A DNA stretch of 64,000 bases, taken from positions 5,217,323 through 5,281,322 of the forward strand of contig CM055761.1 in NCBI GenBank assembly GCA_029465975.1. Direction: 5' to 3'. Numbering within the stretch: position 1 is the stretch's first letter; every line of letters starts with the position of its first letter. The position numbers were made by a program, and so were the translations under genes. The stretch is from Dallia pectoralis (taxonomy: Eukaryota > Chordata > Actinopteri > Esociformes > Umbridae). The notes below the pieces were generated by a model. It searched no databases and was not told the DNA's origin. It saw nothing but the letters and a program-made list of their open reading frames with translations. Shown here piece by piece: positions 38,352-52,000 of the stretch.

Positions 38352-41165
38352 AAGTCCATATCTGATTTTAAATAATAAATCAACGCAGAGGTACGACGTA
38401 GAGACGAAGCTACCATAGCAATGGTTTGACTAATTAGCGACATCGATATGTGAAGGCATTTCTGCAGTCCAGGCTTTCAGAATTACCTCACCAGGGAGCG
38501 TAACACGTGCTAAAACACACAAGGAGCAGGGAGGAGATTATCTCGAATGTGACAAAGCTTGGGAGGATAGCCACTGGATTAAAGTGCTGTAATATTTACC
38601 ACAGGGTTTGCTCCTGAGCCAGGTCAACGTGAAATAGTGGAATACTAGTTTGAGAAGACAGCACTTAAGGACTGGCAAGAACGTTCGGCGTGCAGGATAA
38701 ATAATTGTTTGTGTCGATAAAAGTGCATCCACAGCGAGGCCGAGCCTCGCCAAAGCGTTCCGATTCAAAAGCGATGTCTCGCGCGTTCCCATTCGGCGTG
38801 TTCACTTCCATTTACTCTGTGCGCCGTATTCTCGGTCCTCACATTTTTCTCTCCGGATCCTTCCCCCGTTTAGGGTTTTTACTCTGGCACTCTCTCTCTC
38901 CGCTCGCTGCACGTTTCCATTTCTCCCTTTTTATACAACATCCTGACTCGGGGCGCCTCCTCATTATATGCGTTCTCGTACCTGTCATGGCTAATGAGGA
39001 GTAGGACCGGAGCAGCAAAGTCAGAGCGCTCGGATTAATGGAGTTCTGCTGCAGGGAAGTTCGGGAATAGTGTGCGCCAGGCCTCTGGAGCGGTTCGTTA
39101 CTGTAGATAGATGACATTTTAGAACAGCAAGCGGAGACACAGCCTAATGATACAGTGGGATAAACACTGGGGACAGATTGGCTCAGTCAGGACCGGAGAC
39201 ACCTGACAAGGTATCTGCCTGAGGGAACTTCAACAAAGACAGCCGTATTCATGCTGTCTGTCGTATTTGCATTGCGGGTCCCTGTCAAATTTCGAGGAGC
39301 ATTCATGGGAGGTTCCAAATCGAATGCTTCGTTGCTAAATTAAAATACCGGACTGATAGTTCAGTTGTTTGGTATAATTGGTAATATGTATATATTTAAA
39401 AGAGGTAAATGGAAAAAAAGGCTATGAGAAGTGAAATGTCTGCTTCAATATCTCATCTTAAGTCCTTTTAGTTTACGCCTTAAGTATTCCTTTTAGATAA
39501 AATGTGTATGTAACTTGCTTATCAGAAGGCCAGTCAACACAATCTGAGGGCATTCCTGACAACCCCAATGACAAAATTGAATCTTTGGTGCTCTCACTTG
39601 GGATCAAATTAGAACAACAATCACTGACTACACAGCTAACTTGTCCAATGCTAAAACTCTACTAATTGCATGAATTAATTTGTGTAATGACATTATCTAA
39701 TGGCACCCCACAGAGACAAATTGCAATAAACGTCCTTGTCCAATGAGTGATGGCGGCATGTGACCATGTGACAGTTGTGACTGTAAGAAATTCATTTAAA
39801 ATAAAAATGTAATTTCCAACACCCAAAGAAAGCGCAATTCTAGAATAGCAGAAAAAAGCAGCATACAAAGTCAACTAATTCCACCGAGATGTTAAAAAAA
39901 CGAATGTTGCATAAAAACAAACGTCGAATGAAAGAATTGTTATTTGTAATTTAGTGTTTTTGCTTGGCTTCAAATAATAATACCAAAAATGTACAATCAT
40001 TTCACAATTCAAAGACTGACTGACGCGATTCAGAAGAACGTTTTTGTTTTTAGACATTTTGCGCCCGTATTCGAACCCCGAACCGCTGATACTTAATTCG
40101 TCTGTAGACAGTTTCATTGCTTCTTCAATCAGCCCCAACCGTTTTCCGCTGTGCTGACATTATTGAAAAAGGGTTTTTTAATGACCAATTAGCCATTCAG
40201 AATGAGAAACGTGGATTAGCAAACACAACCTGCCGTTGATACTCAGGAGTGATGGTTGCTTATTATGGGCTTGTACGTCTATGGAGGGATTTTAGTACAA
40301 CTCTGCCGTTTACAGCTACATTAATCATTTACAACACCAACACTGTATGTCTTTAAGAAAGTTACTTTCACTTAGAAAGTTCTTTAGTAAAGTTCAGAAA
40401 TTCTTAAGTTCTTTGGGAACTCGGTGACCCCAAATGTTTGAATGGTGTACACTTCAGAAAGATAGTTGTTCAATGATCGACTAATCTTTAGTTTTAATTG
40501 TTTTACTTCAATTAAATGTTGTTGTTTTGTTGATATTGTGAATTAAAGGTCAAGGCGATATGACGCTACGATTATAGATATTTTCCAAAACTCCTCTTGC
40601 ATTACAGAAAACAATGAAAATAAAAATTATTCCGATCAAAATAAAAAAATAACCATTTGGAAACTTTTTCGTGAGGGTAGACACCAAGACAGACAAAGAC
40701 TTCGTGTGATCACTGCAGGATGGACGGCTAGGAAGGAACTGCGGTGGCAGCAGAGTGATGAAGCATGTGGCAGATACACACAATAGATACCCCATGCGGT
40801 GCCCTTTCCTCCCAGCATGCACTACACATATGCATCCAAAACAACAACCATGACAATTTTGCTTTCTACTTTTCTTCTAAACACGTTCACCCGACAATAA
40901 TATCCAATTGTGTATCCGGCACCCCGGGATTGTTTGAAACTGCTGACGTGTATCAAACGTAACGCTTATGTTAATTGCTTATGCATTTTGGTTCCTGCCG
41001 TTTTGTTCTGTTTTTTTCCACTAACTGTGGAATTAGAATAATAATTGGATTGCTATCATTCCATCTTTCTGATAAAATCTATAAATTTAAAAATACATAA
41101 TCTCCAAACTAGGCAACTAAACTTAATGCAAACATTATTAATTTACTAGAAGTTGTATGTATAGA
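38352..41165. other. Intergenic, no gene recognised
   Basis: A stretch near 40418-40452 (CGGTGACCCCAAATGTTTGA, then ATGGTGTAC) resembles a solo Tc1-like right terminal repeat. Otherwise I see no coding region or repeat. Confidence 0.4.
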
Positions 41166-41167
41166 TT

Positions 41168-41520
41168 AGATTAGATACACCTTTATTGTCATTGAACAGT
41201 ACAAGTACAGTACAACAAAATGTAGTTTGCATCCAATCAAGAAGTGCAAAAAGAGCAGTGCAAAAATGGCGCAGGGCAGTTTGTCAATGAGCCAAATGAG
41301 ATGGAGGACAATGTGAGGATCTGCAATTTACATGGATAAGCAAATGTGCATGTGTTCAGTTTAACAATGTTACAAATTGCAAATGAGCAGTGGGCAGTAG
41401 AAGCGGAAAACATCTGTGAAAGTGGCAAATGGAGAGTAGAAACAGTATTCATTGTGCAAACGGCAAACAAAATAAAAAGATAGTAGGGTGCATGGCAAGG
41501 TTACCGAAGGGTTTCAGAGT
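41168..41520 (-). mobile_element. LINE 3' UTR fragment, same family as 20397-21462
   Basis: TTTATTGTCATTGAACAGTA, then ACAGTACAACAAAATGTAG, GTGAGGATCTGCAATTTACA and GCAAATGTGCATGTGTTCAG match the 20397 copy in order. It holds a single copy of the segment that is amplified at 13.4-16.1 kb. No reverse transcriptase sequence is attached. Confidence 0.8.
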
Positions 41521-43320
41521 ATAGTGGTATTTACAAAATATATAAAAAGATAACTGCTCAACTAGCCTCTGCATACTGAACTTTTAAGACAACCATTATA
41601 TCTAATTATTGGTAGTAGAGACAAATACATGCAAAATGAAGGGCTAGTGTAAAAAAATTAACTATGATTACACATAACTATGTATACCAGTGCGTCATGG
41701 CTATAGTAATTATATGCACCGCCCACCAAATTTAAAAGGAATGACTAACAGAAATGAATAAAATAACACGGACAAACAAGAAACACAGTGGTGCTACGAG
41801 TCTAGATCATGTGGCTCAGACTCGGAGTCATCAAAATATACCTCAACTGAGAGTTTTCATCTTTTTTATAATTTTTTGGTTTCTTGTCCTTTTAGCGCAT
41901 CACCTTCCAGCTAGCATTCACAATAAGTACACTGTTAGTGTTTGTCTAGCGTCGTCGCTATGTTAGCGTTGCTTTTACGGGAAAGGTTGCAGATGTGGTC
42001 TGTTGGCGGTGCGTTTGTTAAGTGCATTTGTTAAATCTTGCTCACTCAAGCTGTGTACAACCTGCCATGTTGTCAACTAGCTGATGATCAGCATTACGTT
42101 TCGTTGGAAGAGACGCACACGGTGTTCTGAGTCGGGCAGCCTCACAGCCATTATGTCATGCCAGGGCGGCGAGGAATTTTGAGTGTCTTTGGTTATTTCT
42201 GTTGTCTGTTCTTTAATGCTCGTATTGATCCAAATGTTGGTTTTATCTGGTCCCATTTGCTCAGCCTTTCAAAATGGAATCTATATCGCTCGCTGACAGA
42301 CCCGTAAGTATGGCAGTGGCCTCGATTAAAAAATAGTTTTCATGACAAATCAAAAACAACTTTATTTCGAACGGCGTGACCGTGTCGAACACCTGACACA
42401 AGGACCCCGAACGATCGCCATATTGCTTCCAAAAATTAACCATTAACATTTAAAAGTCAGGTGAAGAAATCAAACAAAAATGTGTTTATTTGGCATGATT
42501 TTAAAGAAGAACATTGGATGGTAAGTGTGCAGAGCAGTTCCTGTGCCAGGGTCCGGAGAGAGCAGGTTCGGATTATCTCACTGGTACTCAGAAATGACCA
42601 TGGGTGGGGTGACCGGTGACAGGTGTTCAGGGGGCAACAGGGGGTCTCAACCGAGTAGAACTACAGCGTGTGATAAGTGCAGGTTAAACATATCTTCATA
42701 TGCACCTCCAAGGTGATTGCCACAACCGGGAACCAGGGGAGTCGGGTTTGTTCAATTCATGTGTAAAGCTAGTTAGCTCTGGTAGGAAGGCACAGGTTAG
42801 CATCATGCTACACATTTTACGTTTGCAACCACTGACGCTTGTAGACCTTGCCGCGTATGTCGGCACCCAGACTACGGTCTGTTCACAATGCCGCCGTCAG
42901 TCTGAGTTGTTAAAAGTCGATTTAGGTTTTAGACTGTACTTTCTTTATACCCGTCCTTTGTGGTTTTGAATACCTGGCAATTTATTCGGTGGCACAAAAC
43001 TGCGCTTTAGATTTACATTGAATGCTGCAGGGTGGCTTTCAGCAGGATCTAAATGTCTCAATGGATCTAAGTTTTAGGGTTGGGATATATCCAAATTAAT
43101 ATTAGAGGAGTCTTTCAAATCTATTCGCTCGTGTGGATGTTTATTTTTCTTTGTCGGTCGGTGTCCCTGGCTGTTTTCCACTATAAAATGTTTCGGATTT
43201 CAGACTTCTAGCATAGTGTTCACTTCATCTCTCCATCGTTGCACTCTTAATTACATAAGTGATGTCAATTCGTTAAAACGCTGTTCGTGCGCAAGGAGGA
43301 GAAAAATGTGACGTAATCTA
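41521..43320. other. Intergenic, no gene recognised
   Basis: Mixed-composition sequence. The small open frames have no recognisable family. Confidence 0.4.
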
Positions 43321-43751
43321 ACTGGGTGAGTATGACTGGGTGAGTATGACTGGGTGAGTATGGCTGGGTGAGTATGACTGGGTGAGTATGGCTGGGTGAG
43401 TATGACTGGGTGAGTATGGCTGGGTGAGTATGACTGGGTGAGTATGGCTGGGTGAGTATGGCTGTGTGAGTGTAGCTGGGTGAGTATGGCTGGGTGAGTA
43501 TGGCTGGGTGAGTATAACTGGGTGAGTATGGCTGGGTGAGTATAACTGGGTGAGTGTAGCTGGGTGAGTATAACTGGGTGAGTATGGCTGGGTGAGTATA
43601 ACTGGGTGAGTATGGCTGGGTGAGTATAACTGGGTGAGTATGGCTGGGTGAGTATAACTGGGTGAGTATGGCTGGGTGAGTATAACTGGGTGAGTATGGC
43701 TGGGTGAGTATGGCTGGGTGAGTATAACTGGGTGAGTATGGCTGGGTGAGA
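43321..43751. repeat. 14-bp minisatellite, about 31 units
   Basis: The unit is CTGGGTGAGTATGG with variants ending GA, GG and AA. One region is irregular (CTGTGTGAGTGTAG). AA and GG variants alternate regularly over about 43500-43740, suggesting a 28-bp higher-order unit. Nearly every unit contains GGTGAGTAT, a consensus 5' splice site on the + strand. Confidence 0.95.
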
Positions 43752-46700
43752 TTATCTACACGTGGCCTAACTTTAATATTTAAATATTTTGAAAAGGTTA
43801 CGTTTCACATTTGCATTGTTAAGTTCTCTCGCGATGAGAAGTGGATTTGGGACTGGATTTTTGCCAGTTGATTTTTATTTTTGCATTTCAATTCTGTGTG
43901 CCACCTTAACGTCAGCTTGTGGTGGAATGTAAACGGCAGCAAAGCAAACACACCTCAATTGTCTTTGCAGTATTTCGATTCCAAGATCAAACATTTTCAA
44001 TCTTGATGTTTTTTTTTACGCCAATGTCAGAAGCATCTCAACATACGCCATGCCGATTATCTCCGTTTCCCCTTTACCACACCTTATTTTGTCTGACCAG
44101 ATGACGCCGTTTCATCGCGATGTAGACGGGAAATGCCAGTGAGCCGTTTCAGAGGTGTTTTCTCAGCCGTCTTTACGCAACACGTCGTGTCTCACATTCT
44201 ATCCTTACGATTTCGGCCTTGCTCTTAAGTGCACGTGTGCTCAAATATTCGTTTAGCATTTTTATTTCTAAGGGGGGAGGCAAGGTACACTTCTCCAAAA
44301 TAACATTTGGTAGAACTGCCCACCTGCGTTCTCTAATCACATCCCCCCCATTGCTCTCCCCTTTGTTTTTCTCTACATCAGCAACAGGGGACAAAGCAGC
44401 AGGCTGAGATGTGGGGTGTGCAGGCCGGGCTGAGTGATTAACCAAACCTCCGGGCTGACGGGACTTCTAGCCCCAGAGGGGGCCGTAGTTGGACTAATGT
44501 GGCTCTCTGTTAAACAAGGCTGCCGAAAGGAGAGAGTGGATCTGAGGGGGAGGACGCAGTTAGAAAGGGGCTAATAGTGAGAAAATGGCTGAGGGATGAA
44601 GGACGTGGAAACGACGTAGAAACGACGTAGAAACGACGTAGAAACGACGTAGAAACGACGTAGAAACGACGTAGAAACGACGTGTCAACGTTTGCAGAAT
44701 ATGCGTCCAATGCGGGCTAAATATATTGGCCCCGGATAGGCTGCACACATAGTGCTGATGCGCCTTTGATCATCCGCTCCACTTCGGGCCCCCGAGTTGT
44801 CTTCTCACTTTATCCGTACTGCGCGTTAAACTATCGCGCGCACGCAGGCCCTACGCTAATCACAACAGGACCATGCACCTTTTGCTCCGGGATCGCGTTT
44901 GTCGAGTTTTTTTCAAGCCCACTAGACTAACCCATTTGGGTCCAATCTGGGACATGTGCCCGGTTGTATGTTTAGGACTGCTCTGTGACTATATTTAAAC
45001 CTGAAGGAGTTGTGAACATTGGGAAGTTCAGAACAACATCCGGAAAGTTAATGTTCCTTTTTCCTTTTTCGAGTGTTACCTTTAGGGGTGCCATTTTGTA
45101 TCGACAACCGTGCCGTTGAAAGACACCTTAATCAGTCGTTCAAGCTAGGTCTTTTCTCACTTGTTGGGGTTAAAATGTAGCCATGTTGAAGCTTTTACGC
45201 TTAAGAAGACAAGGAATTACAAAAATGTGACGGAATGTCAGTGCGGCACATGTTTACAGACAGGGCTACCATGTACGAAAGCAGTGAACTATAAGGTGTG
45301 ACAGCTGTAAGGCTTACCTAACGAGCAAGCCTGACTGAGAACGCGGCTGCTGAATTCTCTCTCAGGGGCTCCGGAGTCATGCCTGGCGGGTGTTTACCGA
45401 GCGCGCCTGTTCAAATGTCCTTCTGTGGCCATCTAAGTGAGGAGGGATTATAATGACTGTTTCCGGGAGCGAGCAGCGTTTTGAAAGCGCGTGGTAATTG
45501 TTTTGATTGCAAAGCCTGTGGTCTTTTCGAGTGAATTGACAGCTAGCATTGACGGTTGCCGGTTGATGTCCGCGAGTTAATGAGGTAGAAGGCGTTTTTA
45601 AGAACGATTCTCTTGAGAAAAACAAGGGATGGCTGTGAAAACAGAGTAATTAGAGAGTGGCAGAGCTGTTCATTAACACAGATGAAACAGATTTGTTTTT
45701 ACCCATTTGCGTTAACAATGCTCACACACGGCCAGTCTTTGCTTGGTACACACTTTAAACACACAGCCCGCTGAGAGTCCTTAATTGACATCCAGTGGAC
45801 AAACTTGAAGTAAATGCACATAGGTCTGTTTACAAGCATGTGGCGCGTGCATTGTCCGATGTACCGGCTTCACCGTCTGTGGACGGCGACGGGCCATATT
45901 GCAAAATAAGGAAAGCATATTGTTGCATCCGGGCAGCCATACAATTAGGTCCTACTTTAATTTCCTATCATCCGGCAGAGTCAGAGTCTTTCTAACAGCG
46001 TTTTCCAGTCACCGGGAAAGTGCAGCGCTCAGCATTTAGTCTCCCTATTAGTGTCATCCAGCTGCCACTGGAAACAGTCCGAATGATTGTGTGACACACA
46101 GAAGAACCCCAACCGTATGTTTCCCGGTCGTGAATCGGATATGTCAGAATACAACCGTTGACACATGCTGCAGAAAAACAGAAGACCTCAGAATCCCTGG
46201 CGATAAGCAGCCCCGTTCCTCTGCCTCTCCAAACCCTCGTTATCTACTACTTACAGCAGAGCGGATCCCCTGTCAATGGCGCTGTACGTACGGAGGACAG
46301 AGATTCAGAGGACAGCGCGAATGAAAGCTTGTGAATTCACTCAAATGAATGGAGCGGGTCGGAGGTGGCGTTCCAGTGGCAGCTGTCACTAGCAATGGTA
46401 TCTACAATTAAGGGTAACATTTGGAAGTGGAGACAAGGGTGCGACCAGTGAATACGTCCAAAACTGCAAATGACTGATTGTGTAACGTTCAGCTTGGCAA
46501 TGTTGACTTGTATGTTCACGGTGACAATTTATGCTCAATTTTGCTCTTCCAGTTCGTGTTTTTGCTAGATATTGTTGCTTCTGCGTTCAGTATATTTGCT
46601 GCCAGACTGTTGCCAAACTGCTGCCAAAGTAGTTTTTACCAAATCGATATGAGTTTTTTGATATCTGTTTCTTGTGGTGAAATACCCCTTTACATGAAGA

Positions 46701-46865
46701 ACATTCGCATGCTGCTATTGAATTTGTTGTGTGCTGCATGTGCCATGAACACACGAGTCACGAGTGTAAGCGGTAGGCTTTTTTTTGTGGGGTGCACGCT
46801 TTTATGTTTTTACTGTTCGATGGGCCGTGTTTGTTTTGTAAGAATAAATACGAACGGGTGATGAG
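43752..46865. other. Intergenic, no gene recognised
   Basis: Apart from the 11-bp array near 44608-44683, no repeat or gene is apparent. Open frames here are short and unrelated to known families. Confidence 0.4.
44606..44683. repeat. 11-bp tandem array, seven units
   Basis: AGAAACGACGT is repeated seven times almost without change. Each unit holds two CpG sites. Confidence 0.95.
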
Positions 46866-46875
46866 CTCTGCGCCT

Positions 46876-47660
46876 GGCTCATTTGGGAGTTACGCGAGGG
46901 AATGCCGAGCCAAAAAACGCTCATTTGGGAGTTACGTGAGATAATGCCGAGCCAAAAAAAACGAGCCAGCGGAGCATGACGGTAAGTGGATCCGGGAAGT
47001 TAGCTGCAGTTCCCTGAGGGATGAAGCTCACCGTCGCACCACAGGGCGGTGGGAACGGCGTTCCACCTGGCAGGGCGATTGGGCGATTCCCTCTCTTCTG
47101 ATGATGATGAGGTCGTCTACGAGAGTGGAGGAGGACTCCCTAGAAGGTGTCCCTGTGGTGGGCTCCCGTCCTAAGCCGACTAAGCCCAGTAGCACCTAAT
47201 GTCGGCTGGGACGGGAAGGAGCGGCTACCAGAGTTAATTAGAGCAGGTCCACGCTCATCTGGACGACTGGGCTAGGGGGGGAGCCCCTGGAGGCACCCTA
47301 AAAAACTATTTTTAGGGGAGAGCTCAAGGGGTGCTCTTGGAGGGCAGTGGAGGATGTCCTACGCACGGGACCCAGCCAACAGGTGGTGGCAGAACACCAG
47401 GCACACCCAGTAAAGACGCCTAAATGCCGGACAGAACCACCTGTTTGTCCAGTGTCACCCACAACCCTGGAGTCGTCAGCTGCAGTCAAGAGCCATGGAA
47501 CCACAGCCACAGCTCCGGCTGAGCGGCGAACCCTTCCGGTCACCAACATCAAGGACTCAAAATCCCCCAGAGGGTTTGTATGACCGGCCCTCTGGGGTGG
47601 CCAGAAGGTGGTGGAGAGCATTGCTGGAGCTATGCTCTCGGCGTGCCAGAGACATCACAT
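46876..47660 (+). repeat. Unclassified repeat related to the one at 57.8-58.8 kb
   Basis: It starts with two copies of a segment of about 46 bp (CTCATTTGGGAGTTACG(C/T)G, then GAATGCCGAGCCAAAAAA). The middle and end share an ordered set of blocks with 57.9-58.3 kb: AGGCACC...TTTTTAGGGG, GGAGGATGTCC, CCACAGCCACAGCTCC, CCAGAGGGTTTGTATGACC and GGTGGTGGAGAGCATTGCTG. It is probably an interspersed element of unknown class with a degenerate proline-rich reading frame. Confidence 0.5.
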
Positions 47661-48925
47661 TCATTGAACCCAAGGAGACACACTTGTCTTGTAGCAAAAT
47701 CTACAGTAACACTCAAATCTGGGCAAGACAAACCCACCGTAGCACCAACAACTTTCACAATGTGAAGAAGAAACCTCAAAGACTTTGTCATCGGCCCCAG
47801 AGATAATGACATCGGGACATCAGCATCCAGTGCAGCAAAAGGTGTTCACCATCAACAGAACTACATCATTCTCTTCATGGTCCAGGGCTGAGAACGATGG
47901 GCGGCCAATTTCCCAGACAGTTAAAAAACCAAACCAATTGACCCTCAGTCATTCTTTAAGAACATTGGACTGCACCAATCTGCTCGGTCACGTCCCGCCC
48001 CCTGCTGTGCTAATGAACACATGACTTACCTTTGCCCCCAGCCAGAGACACATGCGTTTACAACCCCTAATAGATCCACATGTTATTTCCCAAACAATAA
48101 TAGGGCCTTCTCCAGTTTTAGCACTTAATCAGAACTATAGCTTAGGCAGTCTTCCATTCGTACAACTACCTCTAATTAATAAATTTTTATCAAGACAGAT
48201 ATTTTAAATTTCTACAGCACCATGTCACAGGCCATTTTAAACTATTCACTAACTGACAACATCAATTTTACAAACTTGATCAAAACCAAACATTTAATTT
48301 TTTTCCCAAACGTGCTGTAATTCGTACAAACCTACTTTCGATTCAATGGACTCAAGTGTTGTAGTTAAAAGCAATATACTATGACATTGCATTGTGTGTT
48401 GTAAACAAAATGATGAATTTCTCTTATTAAAGTTGAGATCTTTCAAGCTTTGTCCTTAAGATACAGTGCAGCTCCAGTGTAGGCTATTTTTATGACCAGA
48501 TATCTACTTTATTTTATGCATTTAACTATATAAAATTTCATATTATTTGAAGTCTCATATCAAGATTTTACAGGCTTATTTTGTGAATATTTTATTTGTA
48601 AGTTGATCCCAAACTTCACCAAACTATAATACAGATCCATGTTCACTTATGTTATTTTTGAAAAATGCAGGAGACCATTATTTTGACTTACAGCCCATTC
48701 ACAGTCTTGTTGAAGCTACCTGAGGTGTCAATGCGTCTGTGTGTCTTCATTGTAGCCTACAGTCTATATATAAAAAAGTTGCCAGCATGTTTCCGCAATA
48801 GGCTACAACAGTTAAGATTCAAAACAACCGCAGGAATTTGAAAGACGAGAGAAAGAGTGGTGACAGGTGACCGAAACATATACTACAATTAACATTATTA
48901 TTATTTTGTTTAAACAAAATAATGT
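47661..48925. other. Intergenic, no gene recognised
   Basis: AT-rich in its second half. A perfect 24-bp palindrome lies at 48900-48923, directly before the SINE fragment. Confidence 0.4.
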
Positions 48926-48927
48926 TG

Positions 48928-49025
48928 AGCTGGTGTAGCTCAGTGGTAGTTCCCCAGGTCGCCGTTGCAAATGAGAATTTGTTCTCAATCGGCCTACCTG
49001 GTTAAATAAAGGTTAAGTAAAAAAT
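48928..49025 (+). mobile_element. tRNA-headed SINE fragment with LINE-type tail
   Basis: GTGTAGCTCAGTGGTAG at about 48934-48950 holds a good RNA polymerase III A box (TAGCTCAGTGG). It is followed shortly by GCAAATGAGAATTTGTTCTC and CCTACCTGGTTAAATAAAGG, the common fish SINE/LINE 3' tail. The B box is absent, so the tRNA-related part is internally deleted. Confidence 0.6.
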
Positions 49026-52000
49026 GTAATCTGATTACAACATTCTACAAAACAAATATTAAAAATGTGCTTCAAAGGAGAATTAATAGTACATTCTCTA
49101 TTAACTATGGAGTTAGGTATACCAAAATTGCTTCTTTTAAATTATTTTAATGCAACATTTAGTCTGCTTGTTTAATGGGTAAAATAATATTTGGGGATAT
49201 TTTAAAGGCATTTCCTAGCAATATGTACATTGCACAATGATTCCCTAAAGTCTTTAGCGCTTGCTTTCTCACATTACCAGAAATCTGTGATTGTGTAAAA
49301 CTTTAGCATCGAAGAAATTACAGATGGACACGTTTTGTCACAGCCTGCAATTGTTTGTCAAGGTGCGCTGTAGCGAGGTAGGGGGCGCAGAAAACAAACG
49401 TGAGTACATTCAATCTAATTTTAGACAGCTGTGGGAAAAGCTAAGCTATCCTGCGTAAACCTTTCAAAGTATGCCAGGCCCTCCGGATGCCTTCCCCTGC
49501 GCATACTCCATCTGCTCTGGAATAGCACTCGCTGTTGTGGTGTGCACTCTCCAAGGTTCTGAAGACAGTATGCACAGCATGAGCAGACGCTCGTATGTAT
49601 TCAGTTGTTTTCTCGCCGTTTCGTCTGCTAACATCAAAACAAAAAGTTCGTGATATCGTTGCCAGCCGGACCTGTGGTCTAAACCATGTGGTCCGGCGAA
49701 ATACTCCACGGTTTGATTAAACCGGACTTAAACGAGGCGAGTAGAAAAGCGACCACGGGAGGGTGCAGCTCTCTTCAACATAGGAGAAAAGTCTGTTCGA
49801 CTTCTGTTCTCCACTTGCAAATCTACATGTCAGCATTCAACGAAAATAACTTGAGGGTCAAAAACATCGTAAAACATTGGCATCGCACTCGTTCAATATC
49901 TGTTACTACTGCTCCTATCAAAAACACAGATCAACCATTAAATAATGACCACCTGCAAAATACGTAGAGGCACGGACACGTAGTGGCATGGACTGCCTTA
50001 GACTTCTGAAGGTGTGCTGGGCATCCCCAGAATGGGTGGGGATAATTACTAACAGGTGTGTAGATATACGACCGGTGAAACCGATGTTGACCTTGACACA
50101 GAGAACCGGACATAGACACACAACACAAGAACTGCAACTGAAAGCTAAAACAAACACACACTAGAACTGACACCTCACAACTCAATACAGGAACTAATTG
50201 TTTGCTCACCATCTAATCTACCCAGAACTTGACATGTGCCCTGTTTGGAGACGACTGAAATTTCTTGCCTCACCTGTGTGTTGTCGTAATTTTTTTCCTG
50301 TCTATAGACAAACGAGAACAATTGCTCGGCTGCTGTTTGTCATACAATTTATATCCTTGTTCAGTAAGTAACTTTTGGGAATAATCCCATTAGACGCTGA
50401 CTTAAAGTGGATGGAGGCCATCCAAGTTATTCCGGTTTTTTCTCAAGCCAAATAAGAACTTTAAACAAGCTTCCACATCAAAACGTGCCCTTTGGCATAG
50501 CGAGGTACAAAAGAAATGGCAATTCACCAGGCAGGATCAAAATGCAGCAACTGGTCACGTTCCATCGCTGAAACCTATCCAAGACGGACTTTGAAGTCCC
50601 TCAAAGGTGTTTTGCACAGTAGAATTTGCATTTTAGAGCTGATTTTGTACAGATACAGGTATCTTGAAGACAAGTAAAAAGAAATGTATGTTAAAAACAC
50701 AGAGAGAATCAAACACTTCTCTTGCCGTTGTTCGTGGCCATGCAAAGCCAAAACGAAACATTGAATATCTACATCAACACCAAGGTAACCTTGAGTGAAT
50801 ATGTTTTTTATACATCTCACCTCAACGTGTTTACCCATGACGTTCAGCGCGTCGTTTAAAAGGCGGACGCCACACGCATACACACACACACGGTAAAACA
50901 TATGACACAGCGAACAATATGAAAAACACACCAACACACACAGCAAAATGTGATCTTTCTTTTTACATAATCCCACAGTATGTCGCTAATTTGTAGAATT
51001 GTCTATATAATTGCAATAAAGCAATAAACCATTATATGCCAATACAATTAAATGCATTTAGGTGAAGAACATGAACCTAGAACTGTGTCATTCAAAGTCT
51101 TTCAGTGCCTGTAAAAAATAACTATTGAACACAGCAATGCCAGTCTTTTGAAACTCCCTGCAAGCCAGATGAACATATTGAATGAAGGATAAAAGAAATA
51201 CACGACAAGCCACATCTATGTTTCCGGTGAAATGCGATGTTTAATCCACAGGATAATAACTAACTGTTATAGTCTGACAAAATGTGAAATTTAGGAATAT
51301 TTGAAACAAGACTTCGGAGAGAGTAGAATTATGTCTTGCTGAGGCTGTAAAGAACGTCCTCCTCTCACAGTTGTACAAGAAGCAGGCTCTAAATATTGAT
51401 GATTCATACAAGTTATGTGGGCGAATACAGCAGATACTGTATAGTACACGCTTGAACATTTTATGAAAACTATAGTGATATCCCACTGGGTACACTATGT
51501 CAAGTCTTTGTAGAAATGTGATTCATATTTATTCACAAACTAAAAAATATGTCCAGAACATCATTATTTAAGTTGCACGTTTCAATTTGTTCAGCAATTT
51601 AACATGTCACTACTTTTTTCTCCCTTCTGCAGTGAATCATACCGGTAAGTATCTTTTCGTGTCAAAAATATGTTTTGTGTGTTTCTTTTATTTTGCCCTT
51701 TCGTCTCCACGTCAATCTTGTCTGTGGCATCATTGGCAAGAAAGTTCAGTAGACGTCTACCGTACCTTTTTTTTCATGCTTAATACCGTATACTGCTTTA
51801 ATAATACCGTACTGCTGTACTGATAATTTCATTAAATCCTGAAATGTTCATCTGGTGTTGTTGCCTACATTTCGTGCCCGTAAATAGGGTATCATACCGT
51901 ATGTCACCGTGAAATGAACCCCTTTTACCCATCACCATTCGTCTGCGAGGCGAATAATAGCTTTTAAACGCCGGACCGTCCGGATATTTTTCCGAATTCG

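Noticed and set aside
50575..50976. A 133-codon minus strand gene
   Set aside because: It has no recognisable domain, no splice context and low-complexity ends. It is likely a chance frame in intergenic DNA.
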